From Enoplosus armatus (lineage: Eukaryota; Chordata; Actinopteri; Centrarchiformes; Enoplosidae): 64,000 nucleotides of DNA. Under the pieces are notes generated by a model, which saw only the letters and a list, made by a program, of their open reading frames with translations, ran no database searches and was not told where the DNA came from. Numbering within the stretch: the stretch's first letter is position 1; the number at the start of each line of letters is the position of its first letter. Location of the stretch: NCBI RefSeq assembly GCF_043641665.1, contig NC_092181.1, positions 15,975,963 to 16,039,962 on the forward strand. Direction: 5' to 3'. Positions 35,458 through 56,503 of this stretch are shown one piece after another. Both the position numbers and the translations under genes were made by a program.

Positions 35458-36120
35458 TTGCTGTCTTTGTCAGAGAATCCAAGACGTGGAAAGACACAGA
35501 GAAATTAGATAGACGTACAGACATAAATAACTGAGAGGAATATCAAATCGTGATGGAGGACATGGTATGAGAGAATGCTGAAAACTGAGGAAAATTAACA
35601 TTTAATACTTTTATCTTAGGGCCCCTGGATTGAATTTGACACAAACCCTATTGATCATTTCAGTGTGCTAATTAATATTTTCTGTCTAGTGTCTTGTGCA
35701 CATGAACGTAATTATAAATATTCACACTGTCCCTGAAAAGCTGAACTGCCTCAGGTAGTATTTGTTACCTTGACTCTGAATAGGGTCAGACTAGTGGCCT
35801 TTCAAAATACTAAATACTAAATTTTTCAGTATTTCAGTTTAGTTGTTTTATAATAACTTTTTCAAAAGTATGTGCGTAATCAACCAAGGCCACTGGCAGC
35901 TCATTTTTTTTCCTCTGAGCCCCCCCCAGGTCATTATAGCCACGACTGTTATGTTACCATTGCATGATATGGCACGGCTCGACTATAACGATCAGCTAAG
36001 AAGCCGGTCTACATTGAGGGAGTACTGCAGTGGAAAATGAAATCAAGAAAAGTACCTGGTACCGAAAGCCGAACTGAGCCGTAACATGCAGTGGAAATGA
36101 GGCTTTAGTGTCAGGTGCCA

Positions 36121-36151
36121 TAAGTATCCAAGCATTGTGCTTGGATACTTA
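36121..36151. repeat. Perfect 14-bp inverted repeat with 3-base loop
   Basis: Arms taagtatccaagca and tgcttggatactta flank ttg. It lies in the probable first intron of ankrd49. Confidence 0.9.
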
Positions 36152-36289
36152 AAACAAAAACTAAAAAATTTACATTTAAGTAAGCTTCCCTCCAAATAAC
36201 AAAAAGGACATTTTCAGAAACTTAAAATGCCCACTTTAGGATTCATTATCAAGGTCAATCCTGCAATCTGGAACTCATTTCCAGTTTTG

Positions 36290-36590
36290 TAAACTTTTCC
36301 CTGGAGCTTTTTAAAAATCATTAAATATTTTGATAGTTTTTTTAAAGCAGAAATGCCAAACATTCTCCTTTACCAGCTTCTCAAATGTGACACTTGTGTG
36401 CTTTCCTCCGTTTTATATCACTGTAAATTGATAGTGTTGGACTGTTGGTTGGACAAAACAAGCAAGGATGTCATCTTGCACTCTGGGAAATTGTGATAGA
36501 TTTTTCACTAGTGTCTGACATATTGTAGATCAAACAATTAATCGAGAAAATAATTCTAGAACTATATTATAATTATAGCCAATAAAAATA
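36290..36590 (-). repeat. MITE-like element (AGGGCTGCAA family), copy 6
   Basis: Contains agaaatgccaaacattctcc, ttggttggacaaaacaagca, ctctgggaaattgtgatag and caaacaattaatcgagaaaa, the reverse orientation of copies 2 and 5. Confidence 0.8.
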
Positions 36591-37265
36591 ACGTCAGCTA
36601 GTTGCTGCCCTCGAATATTTTATAGTACAAACATATAAACAAACAATTGTTGTTTTATGGAATGACAAGACATACCTAACCTAGATGACATGTCTATGTT
36701 TTGTCCACTCCGTTTATATCAATGAGGGTAAGCTCGACCAAATAATAGAAATATCGAAATATAACGCAATACAGTTAAACAGCACCACTAACTGGAATCT
36801 CCAAATCAGTTTAAACAAAAAACGGTTAACTTAATTAGCATTATAACCTTCAACGTCACGTTTATTGCAGAGCTGTTGTATTAGAATAACTTAGTAAAGT
36901 AGTGTACCCTTAGTTTTAGCTAGCTAACGTTAGCTGAGTATCTAATGAACTGACAACTGTGTATAAAGTGCTGTAGCCATGGTGAAGCAAGACGAGTAGA
37001 TTGACGTTAACGTTACATTCAACAAACGTTCAGTTTAACGTTGCATTCAGTTCATTAACGATACCGATAAACACACATAACGTGAACTGTTAATTCAGTT
37101 GCTGTGGTCGAAGGTAGACTGGTGAAGCTAACGGTCCGTTTACGTTTACGTTACATTCAACAGTTGAAATTTACGTTGACTTTACTCAAAAACAACAACA
37201 ATTCTCACTTACTCGGGAGATTTAAGGATTTAAAGGAATTAAAGCTAATCTAAATTCACTCTCAC

Positions 37266-37315
37266 CTTCCAGTTTTGCGGATTCATAACAAACCACGGTC
37301 GACTGAAGTGAAGAC
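37266..37315 (-). other. ankrd49: Probable noncoding first exon of ankrd49
   Basis: On the minus strand, ccgcaaaactggaag is followed by a GTGAGAG donor (plus-strand ctctcacc). It sits beside a CpG-containing region, about 1.8 kb upstream of the coding start. The exon's 5' end is a guess; no transcript evidence is available. Confidence 0.45.
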
Positions 37316-37530
37316 ATATGGGATATGTAGTTGTTTACTATGTTAGCTTTAGAGCGGCGCACCGTTAAAAGACACCACTACCCACAACTACTCGCTGTTG
37401 TTAACGTCTTCTTCTTCGGCTTTATTTCCGGTTGTCGAGACGCTGCAACCGCCTGTTTCTGCAATCCATCGGTCATTTTTTGCATTGAACGAATCCTAAT
37501 TGAAGCCTGGCAGAAAGTCGTACGGCGAAG
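37300..37530. promoter_or_regulatory. Candidate bidirectional promoter between ankrd49 and an orphan + strand first exon
   Basis: CpG-enriched sequence (gcggcgcaccg, ttccggttgtcgagacgctg, cgtacggcgaa) compared with AT-rich flanks. It lies at the 5' side of ankrd49, and a strong donor GAA|GTAAGT occurs on the + strand at 37529/37530. In mammals ANKRD49 shares a head-to-head promoter with MRE11. The + strand transcript is inference; the open frame starting near 37331 has no recognised motif. Confidence 0.4.
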
Positions 37531-37879
37531 TAAGTTACAGTAGGATATATCAAGCATCTGGTGATGTCTCTGTGCCCTAGACTTTAGAATTTAGACTTTA
37601 TATAGCCATACATCCATTAAGTTTGTCTTATATGACAAGTTAATATTACATATCTCAAAATTGCTGTAGAGTAAAATACAGATATTCCAAATTTCCTAAG
37701 AGCCGCACCAGAAATGGGCTTCTGAACACATCTCAAACTCGAACCTAACAAAAATGGGACATTTTGCAAAATAACCTTCAAATAATCTTCAGAAAGGACA
37801 GAATAAATAACCATTCAGCAGTCAGGGAAATTACCCTGCTAAATGTAAGAGGGAGGGAGAAACACAAGGAGGAGACACT

Positions 37880-39500
37880 GCATGGAAACTCAGAGGTCCT
37901 CTTCTGTGCAGCAATTACGTATACGTAGCCAGCGAGGGAATTGGCTCAGGAGGCAGATTAAAGATCTGGACAGATGAACACCTTGACAAGGATGACCCTC
38001 TGCTTACCATCACATACTACACCAAAGGAAAGGTCATGGTCCAAGGGAATGAAGCCAACCTGGAGTCCTTCGAAGAGGCATCCCCCTTGTTGAAAGCTGA
38101 GGAGGACTCAAAGAGGATCAGTGTCCCCTTTAACAATGAAGATGATGAGAGCCCTGCAGAGAACCCCACCACCTTGACCATCTCTGACCCTCCCACACCT
38201 GCCTTCTCCACCATCCAGCTGATGAGGTGTATGGCCCTGCTGGATCTGGACTCTGCTGAATTCAAAGAGCTGACCCAGGCCAGACTGTCTGACCCCCCTG
38301 CCCCCAGACAACACTCTGCAGCAGCTTAAAGAGAAGCTCCAGCAGCTCAAGAGAGACAAGCAGGCCTTAGCATCTGACCTAAGAGGAAGTCTAGAGGCAC
38401 TCAAACAGGAGAACAGCGTGTTCAGTTTGCCAAAGTGAAGGACGATGCTGAGAATAGTTGAACGAACTTCACCAGGCAAGTCCAACACAGACCATCTCTC
38501 CTCAGTCCCCACGATATAACAAGTGCAGCGACACGGGTGATACATCCACACAGTCAGCTGCCAAAACCTCTCCAGCCAAGGAAAGCTTGTGGATATTCAC
38601 TTGTTTTATTGATTTCAAGAAAGCTTTAGACTCTGTTTGGCATGAAGGGCTCTATTACGGACTTCTACATTATGGTATAGGGGGCAAAATGTGTGATCTG
38701 GTTACATCAGTGTGTTTGGAAAATACGTGTGCTGTTAAGATTGGAGACTCGTACACTGAATTCTCGTGTTTGTCAGGGCTGCAATTTAAGTCCGGCTTTA
38801 ATTAATGTGTAAATGAACTTGCTGTTCAGGTGGATGTGCTGCTTTCTTTTGGTATAACCATAACAGCATCAATGAGTATCAACAAGGCAGCGAATACACT
38901 AAAAGACAAAGTTTGAAGAGATCTAAATGCAATAAAGAAAACATTTTTCCTAATTAAAATTGGTTGAAAATATTTGATAGTGTCATCCAGCCCATTGCAC
39001 TGTATGGTAGTGAAGTATGGGGTCCACTCAGTCATCAACCCAGACAAACATGCAACAGAGTCTTTACATCCTGACTTCTGCAGACCACACACCAACAAAT
39101 GCATGTAGAGCAGAATTAGGAAGATACCCACTGATAATTAACATTCAAAAGAGAGCACTCACATTTTTTAATCACCTTAAATCCAGACCCCTAGACACAC
39201 TCCAATCCAAAGCCCTCCAAACCCAAGAGCTGAGCCCAGAAAACAGTCCCCCATGTCAGTCGGTGCTGAGACTAACTGCCCCCTCACAGACACACTCTGA
39301 CCAGTCTCACAACAACTCTGCTTTGGGAAGAAGAAACTAAAAGCCAAAGAAGATTAGATGTTATCTGGCTCCATGAAGAGATCATGATTTGGCAGAATAT
39401 CTCTGCCAGAGACAGAAAGCAGAGACAGATCCTCACCAAGTACAGGCTTAGTGACCACAAACTGGCGACCCAAAAAGGAAGACACACACAAAAAAGCTTT
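37880..39500 (+). mobile_element. Decayed non-LTR retrotransposon with ORF1-like and RT remnants
   Basis: An ORF1-like part reads LLTITYYTKGKVMVQGNEAN and then an acidic segment and a Gln/Lys heptad-like stretch (to about 38440). The RT part reads CFIDFKKALDSVWHEGLYYG and later ENTCAVKIGDSYTEF. A jump then leads to YGSEVWGPL-like sequence (about 39000), NACRAELGRYPLIINIQKRA and KYRLSDHKLATQKGRH near the 3' end. The YADD catalytic region is deleted. The order is that of a fish LINE whose protein carries the FVDFKKAFDSVWHEGLL motif. It is inactive. Confidence 0.8.
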
Positions 39501-40901
39501 GGGAGCTGTTATGGTTCAAAATTTATAAGTGAAGCCCATTTATACATCAATCTTAAAGTTGTGTTAATGTTCATATCACTGTTATTGGGTATTGTCCAAA
39601 TATTTGGACAAATTGTATTTTGATGCTTTGGGAACATTGTTTTTTTAAACCTTCATGCCAAACAGAAAAGCAAGACACGGGCTCGACAGGGTGCAAATTG
39701 TTATGACTATTCGTGCTTGATGGTTCAGCCGCTGAACACCCTTGACCTTGAATAGATTCAGTGGCTCAACAGAGACACATAGAAATCACTGACATAAACT
39801 AATGAAACCTTTTGCAGACAGTACAAAGGCTGTTTTGAAAGCTTGCAGGGAAAAGGACAACTTGAGTTTCTGAGATACGATTTGCAGCCAGATGAGACAT
39901 CACAAATTAGTCACAGTGCCACATCTCCAGTCCCTGTTGGATAGGAGCACTGTAATAAAGTAAGCACAATGTCTCTGTTTACTTATTATTTTTATAAGTT
40001 AGACAAGGTGCCACACTGCTTAATAATTGGATGTTTGCTGGTGCTTCTGCTGGTAAAATCAAGACTAAAACAGCATCTATGGAGATCCATAACAACACAG
40101 AGGTTGTGTTGATGCAGCCGTAATAATACTGCTGAGTGTTGTGTCTTACTGTAAGGATGGTATATAACAACATGCTCACAGAGACTCAGAGACACTTCAG
40201 GAATCAGATGCTGACTGACGTTGGGCCATCGTCCTTCAGTTAAATGAGAGATCTCTGTTAACATTAGCCTGTCCGTATCCCATCTACTTGTTTCCAAACT
40301 CTATGATAAAATAATATCCTTGGTGTTACGCCCAATCCTTAAGTGGCCCTATGGGGTGAACAACACTCCACCACACTGGCCCACATCCACAGAACCACAG
40401 AACAACACCTTTAAAATGACCAAATCCATGAGATTTATTAACATGTAGACATGCAAGCACTAAATCAAGTCCACCAAAATACACAAAGTCAAAACACAAC
40501 AGCAACACAAAATCCCAGGCTGAGAGGCAGCAAGGCCAGCAGTCCCCATGTCAGAAGTCTCTCTCAACAGATGCTGGCACAGGAGCTTTTACGCACACAC
40601 AATTCAGGCCAGGTGCACCTCTTCAAGCAATCAGATGTAGCACACCTGGGCGGAGCTAGAGAGGGCAGAAGAGGAAAAAGGGTACAAACAGCACAGGGAA
40701 CATGAAGAAGTGTAATTATTTGTTGATCATGAGCCAAAGACAGAAATGTGGTGGAGCTTTTACAGATGAATCGTGGGTTATAAATAATGCAGAGTTGTAG
40801 TAGAAAATTAATTATCTCATGCTCCTTCATGTTGAATGAGGACATGATTTATCTGACATTCAAAAAATGAAACATTGTGTTGCTCCCTTTTGTAGCCAAA
40901 A

Positions 40902-40902
<1 letters not shown>

Positions 40903-40958
<56 letters not shown>

Positions 40959-40973
40959 CATCATCATCATCAT
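40903..40973. repeat. Compound (CA)27(TCA)5 microsatellite
   Basis: About 55 bases of CA directly followed by about 16 bases of TCA units. It is the longest pure dinucleotide array in the window. Confidence 0.95.
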
Positions 40974-41229
40974 TCTGAAAATGATAATAATAATAAGCTT
41001 TATTTATAGCTTACTTCTTGAATCCCTGGTTACAAACTTCATCACAGACAATAATAAAAGTGAAAGGAGAACTCAAAGAATAATTCGATACTATTTGTTT
41101 TCTTGCTGAGAGTTACATTGATGCCACTCTCGTGTCTGTACAGACAGCTTTACTCAGCACAAAGGCTGGAAACAGCCTGGCTCACCACAAACTGATGTTT
41201 TAGACGTTGGTTTTTGTACGGATTAAACA

Positions 41230-41715
41230 AGTGAAATATAAGGTTTTAATTATTGAGCTTCAGCTGGTAGGCAGATTTAGTCAGTACATGACTCAAATTA
41301 TATGTACTTGTACTTTACTTGAATATTTCCATGTCGTACTTTTTACTCCACTACATTTCTCTGACAGCTTTAGTTACTTTTCAGATAAAAAGTTTATATA
41401 GATAACCTATAACAGGTATTTAAAATAATATATTGGTAAGGGTTGAGCTACCAAATAGTAATATATATAAAGTAAAGTTAAAATTAGCTCCACCTCGACT
41501 AGCTACAACATTAACAGTAATGTTGTCGTGATTATAATAATAGGATGATATAGTATATGATACAGCAGCGTTATCGTAGCTTTAGCTGCCTAATGAGTAC
41601 TTTTATTTTTGACACTACGTTTTGTTGTTAATATTTTTACTTAAGTACATTTTTGAAGAGGACTTAGACTTGTAACAGTATTTTTACAATGTGACATTGT
41701 TACTTTTACTTACAG
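41230..41715 (-). repeat. Teleost repeat of the 'AGTGGTGGAA' family, copy 1
   Basis: Contains ttgtactttacttgaatatt, gtactttttactccactaca, tctctgacagctttagttac and, at the end, ttttacttaagtacattttt. These are hallmarks of a frequent percomorph nonautonomous repeat whose ends read agtggtggaa / ttccaccact. Confidence 0.65.
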
Positions 41716-44133
41716 AGCCAGCCTAGTTGTTTCCCCCTGTTTCCAGTCTTTGTGCTAAGTTAAGTTAACCGGCTGCTGGTTGTAGCTTCATATTCAGCGT
41801 ATAATCAATCGGAGGGGTGCCGATCTTCTCCTCTAACTGTCATCAAGAAAAATGTCCCAAAATGTGGAACTATTGCTTAAAAGGAGATGAAAGATATTAA
41901 TGGCTGATCATTATCACACAAGGCAGGTCGTTCCAGAGCCTTAGCTCTCTGTCGCCTCTGGTTTTAAGCCTCTGGGACTCTAAATACCTTTTCCTGAAGA
42001 TCTCAAGCTGGTTTGGGACAAAAAGATCAGCCACAGATCAAGGAGTGAGGGAGCCTTAAAGTTAATCAGTAAGTTCTTAATATCAGTCCTCAAGCTCATC
42101 ATGTTTGATAAATCATTTTTTATATCAAGTTTTATCAAAAGTCGATCAGTGATGTCTGAGATGTTGTATGTGATGGACAGACTTGCAGACTGGGTCAACA
42201 TACATACAGACTATGCCCACATGTAACTAAGCAGCAGGTCAGAAAGTAGATGAATGACTGATGTTATAGAAAATCCTGAATTATTGATATGATTAGTGAA
42301 CAACTGGTCCCCATGTCCTCACACTTTCCACGCTTCCTTTATCACCACTCATCACTTAAGCATGACTTAAGATAACGGATGTTTGTGGGAATGAAGGAAC
42401 GTTGTGATGAATCTCACACTATTCATTGCTTTCATATTAATTTCTTCACACAAATTATTACCCGTTCGCTTGGCATGGTTTAAAGTTGTGACTCAGATGG
42501 TGATAAGAAATGATCATGAGTGATGGGGCTTTTAAGTAATTATTCTAAATTATACATTTTATTATCCACATCATGCTCAGAACAAAAAATATTTTTATGT
42601 CTGGTTGCAACACAGCAAGGAATAATTTCGCTCCAGATGTTTATGACATTTTGATTACAGGCCCCTAATTACTATACTTTACCTCAGGCCCCCCTACGAG
42701 AAAAGACCTGAGCTGACTACATGGTATTACATGAACTAGATGTAAACTTCATTTACACATTAAAATGCCTGAGGGTGAGTCCTTGCCTTGGGCGACTATG
42801 ACTCAGGACGCACAACGTGGACTGGAGGGAAATGTGGAGAAAATCAGTTTTGCTCCGAACAAATAGGTTACCTATGCCAGATAGAGGAACTAATTTGATT
42901 TGTTTGGCTACCGAACACCCCGCGGCTCAATCTGCGATTCAAACAAGACAAACATTTCCTCTTTGTGTTGGATGGAGATGAGTATCTGACTTTTAAAACA
43001 ACCGCTTCACCCTGTGGACAAACATCAAGTCACTCCGCTCTGCTCCCACGCTGCCCGGCAGACTGAGTCAAATGAAGTTTTAGCAGCGCAAATCAATAAG
43101 AGTGGACAACAAGAGGACGGATGGTTCTTCACACACAGGCTCCAGTTTCTGTCCTCAACTCACTGAACACCAGGTAGCTTTTCTCTGAAGTGTTCATAGT
43201 GGCAAGCCCAAAACAAACTACAAAACAACAACAGAGACAGAGAGCGAGAAAGGATTTCTATTGAATATTTGAACTTGAGATTTGTATCGTTTCAATGTCA
43301 CATGAAAGATTACTTACAACTGCTCTTCAGAAGAATAGTGATTTTGCTGCTGCTCAGCCTGTTCAACAGTGACCACATATTGTGTTTTTTCTTTGGGATG
43401 CCAGTGTGTCTTCCTTTTTGTGGTCACTGAGCCTGTACTTGGTGAGGATCTGTCTCTGCTTTCTGTCTCTGACAGTAGAGAGATATTCTGCAGGTTCATA
43501 ATCTCTGGGGCCAGGTACATTTAATCTACTTTGGCTTTTAGTTTCTTCTTTCCAAAGCGGTGTTGTTGTGAGACTGCGTCTCAGAGGGGACAGTTAGTCT
43601 CAGCGCAGACTGACATAGGGGACTCTCTTCTTGGCTCAGGTCTTGGGTTTGGAGGGCTTTGGAAGGGAGGGTGACTAGGGAGCTGGATTTAAGGCGATTA
43701 AAAAATGTTAATGAATGTTAATAATCAGTGGGAATCTGCCTAGTTCTGCTCTATGTACATTTGTTTTTCTGTGTATGTGTGTAAAATGTATTAAACCCAT
43801 TTTCTCTTAATTGCATTTTGAGCTTTTAAGCTTTTTCTTTTAGTGAATTCACCGCCACGTTGAAACTCACTGATGTTGCTATGGTTATACCAAAGTAGGT
43901 ATAACTCATACTTTATTGAACTATTTGATTATTTATGGTAATCTGGTATTTGTTCTCCTGACATCTGGGGCGTTTTAGAAGTCATGACATTATTTTGCTT
44001 CATATTACTGCCAGGGTCCAGTTCTTTTCTACTATGTCGCCGTAGTTCTTGTTCAGTAGGAGACATTATAACAAGGTCATCACCTCCCTATCCAGGAGGA
44101 AGAAGCCAGGAGCAGCATATTGATATAACTGAC

Positions 44134-44196
<63 letters not shown>
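44134..44196. repeat. Compound (CT)13(CA)18 microsatellite upstream of gpr83
   Basis: Pure CT (44134-44160) passing into pure AC/CA (to 44195), about 180 bp upstream of the gpr83 start codon, so in its 5' UTR or core promoter. Confidence 0.95.
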
Positions 44197-44198
<2 letters not shown>

Positions 44199-44282
44199 AA
44201 GGTTTAGGAACAGCAGCCGCGCTGTTGAGTCGCATCAGTAACTTGTTGCTCATGCTTCAGCATCTCCACATCACTTGAGTGA

Positions 44283-53412
<9,130 letters not shown>

Positions 53413-54260
53413 CTGGGAATAGATGCCACAAAGTGATGGGACTTTGGTATTTGAGATTCTTCATCCCATTTTAGGATTTCATCATGTTCCAAAGAGGACT
53501 AACTGAAGTTTCTTAATATTATATTCTTGTGAGAGAAAAAACAGGCTCCACAATCTGAATCTGATGTACATTTTTTGTCCAAAGAAATCTTGTGCAATGT
53601 CAGGCGTTGATGTTGATGGTCCATATCTGTTTGCTCTGTCTGTGTCTTTTCTTTCTGTGACTTCACAACTGAATCTCCCTGAAACTGTGAAAAAATGTAA
53701 TGTATCACTCAGTTGTGACAGGATCTGTTCATAAAGGGTTTCCCTTGAAGACTTTGGTGTCTGCCTGCAAGGACAGCATCTCAGTTGCTATATGAACATG
53801 TTGAGAATGAAATCGTGTTCACATTGATCCACATGTCACATCCTGCTGCTTTTTTCAGTTTATCTGTGATTTACATATAGCCAGAGGGTTTGTAGAGTTC
53901 ACAAACAAGATATTACAGCAGTGAGGGTGACCTATCTTCCTCATCGCACAGTTCACAGTATTACTCTGTACCATGGACCGTTTAGTCTCTCAAAAGTGGA
54001 CAGTCATGAGAGAAACGTGGTAAAATCCAGAGCAGTGATCCTAGATTGCACCACGAGACACGTCCAACGATGGCTGATTTGGCGCTTTGGTGACCAAACA
54101 CAGCCTGTGGCAAAGATTCTGACAGAAATCTTGGACCAAATTCTCACAATGTGAATCTCTGCTACGACCCACATCTGCAAACTGTCTATGATGCAGAATA
54201 CACTTGCCAGTGTGACATTTTGTAAAAATCTTTTTGAATAAAGTTTAGGATAAAAACACA
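53413..54260 (+). other. gpr83: gpr83 3' UTR
   Basis: No coding continuation. AATAAA at 54237-54242 is the first canonical signal; further signals near 55.05-55.07 kb could give a longer form. Confidence 0.5.
54237..54242 (+). terminator. gpr83: Candidate gpr83 polyadenylation signal
   Basis: The AATAAA hexamer sits 825 bases after the stop codon. Confidence 0.45.
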
Positions 54261-56356
54261 AAACAAAACAATGGAGGCAGAAGTTTGCGAAAAAGGGAGA
54301 AAGAGCAAAACCTTGGCAGAGCCGTTGCAAAGCTTGTTTATTGTTTTGCGACACAGGCAGATGACGGTGCTTCTGCTCTTCTGCTTTCTTTTTTCTTCTG
54401 CGCTGTTCACCACGCATTCATCACACAGTCTGACATGGCTCAATTGATATTGTACAGCCATTTTATTAAACCCGTCTCACACAGTGTGACATGCATTAAA
54501 CTTACGCAATTGTTGTTGTTGTTGTTGTTGCACAGTCTAAAGGTGCATTTAGTCAATCAGGTGATGTGCAGTTTAATAAATAGAGTATCTTCGTTTCAAA
54601 GCTGTTGTATGCTTTAAGAACAAGCTAAGCACTTTTGTTAATTTGATATTGTGTTTACGCTTTTAGGCATTTGAAAAGTATTGGGTCTTTATCTGGTGTT
54701 TCAACAGCGCATGCTGAACAAATATGATATGAACAATATCATATTTAAAAGCTTGCAGGTGCATCTCTGTTTTCATTTTGAGGTAGAACATCAGAGCAAA
54801 GTCATAGTTCATTTAGCATTGCTTAAGTGGAATTTGTTTTTGTTCACTTCCTTCATTTCACAATGCTTAAATAGCCAAATGATAATATGCCTGGATTATG
54901 TAATCTTGAAATTATACTCTAAGCGTTTGATAGGCTGCAAAATAACCTATTATGCTACTTTGGATGCAATTAAATAGGAAGGTAGAATATTTCGTTCTAT
55001 ACCTCAGGTACACATCAACATAGTCTCTGCATTGCTGTGTTCTGTGAAGATCATAATAAAGTCATAATAAAAACAAAGAATGAGTACATTTCCATTCAAA
55101 GACAGAATACAACAAAGCAAAAAATGCAGTGAAAAAATAAATGACCTGCTCTTGTGAATGGTATAACCAGCATTCCAACCACTGTATAACGCTTTTCGTG
55201 TCTTCTCAGATCAGATTCATGTTAGCACCTTTTGTAAAGCGTGCGTGTGGTTACTTTACTCCACGCCAATGAAAGGAAGCAAACCATGTGTGTGCATGCA
55301 AGCACAGCACATGAAAGTATGAGTAGGTTTGGTGTTCATGCCAGCTGTGCATCTTTGTGTCTTGTAAAGTTTATTTTTCTGCTATTTCAACATCGTCTCA
55401 TTTTGAAAAAACGTGGGGGAACTGAAAAGACTGACATCATTCTCTTGCATCATGCCACCCTCACATCACATTACAGGCCGGAGAAACACAAACCAATGAA
55501 ATTCTGATGATGTTCAACCGCAGAGCTGAAAGGTTAACCATAAAAGTACCACCGATGGTTTTCAGGACATTGCATGTGGGAGAAGTTTGCCGTCAAGGCT
55601 TTCTGCCAAAAGCAGTAGTTCAACACTGACTTACTATTTTACCCACACCATGATCTTTTCCTAAATCTAACCAAGTAGTTGCTTGGTTACTGCAACTGAA
55701 AACTGAAAATAATTCAAAAAAACTGAAAATGAGAAATCGAAAAATAATCAGGCACAATTGTCAAAATTGGCCTCACACAGAACCTTAATCTCCTGGATGA
55801 AAGTCCTGTGTTTGACCCATTCATCCACCACAACCTTCTCCCCTCATAGACTTTGTTGCTCTTTAAACTATGTCAGCTGACTTCTCTCATGTGCCAGAAC
55901 ATCTGGAGACAACGTATGCATCTAGCTGAGGACGGAAATTTGGTTTAACATCAGTACTCCACACAATCATACAAAAAAAAAGTCTTAATTCCAAATATGT
56001 GTTACTGTCTTTACTCACATACAGTGAATATTTAATTGTAGCAGAACTTCAGATAGAAAAGTGTACGTTAATCAAAACAGATTTTATACAATGTCCTCAT
56101 GACAATCACAGTTGAAAAAAAAGAACATCATGGTTTCAAAATGTGTTACATATTTTCGGCTTTGAAGGGTACGACATTATAATTCCAGCATCGTTAAATT
56201 AAATAGAAGCTGAGACTTCCTGCAGTAAAAGCATGATTGGCAGGGAAAGATATTAAAAATATATTGCTGTGAGTGTTCAGTGTTTCTTGTGAGCAAAATA
56301 TATTTTATGTCTCAGAAAGTCAAAACAGTAAAATGTCTGTATTTGTACATGTGGGT

Positions 56357-56503
56357 GGCTGCGAAAAACTGCGAAAATTGCATTTTTTCTCACTGTAATT
56401 AATGAATCAATTGCTTTATGTCCGGCTGCCACCCGGCTGCGAAAAACTGCGAAAATTGCATTTTTTCTCACTGTAATTAATGAATCAATTGCTTTATGTC
56501 CGG
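56357..56503. repeat. 78-bp tandem duplication (two copies, nearly identical)
   Basis: The unit begins ggctgcgaaaaactgcgaaa at 56357 and recurs exactly at 56435; identity extends to tttatgtccgg at 56425 and 56503. The unit is a multiple of three, so the - strand frame across it stays open and shows a repeated peptide, but there is no other sign of coding. Confidence 0.95.

Larger units (their letters stand above)
39501..44133. other. Intergenic sequence between the LINE remnant and gpr83
   Basis: No gene is supported. It contains a long CA array (40903-40957), a copy of a fish repeat near 41.23-41.70 kb, and unassigned sequence. No mre11 coding motif was seen. Confidence 0.5.

Noticed and set aside
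37331..37543. A 70-residue frame at the candidate promoter as an mre11 N-terminus
   Set aside because: No resemblance to the Mre11 phosphoesterase start; more likely a 5' UTR-like sequence.
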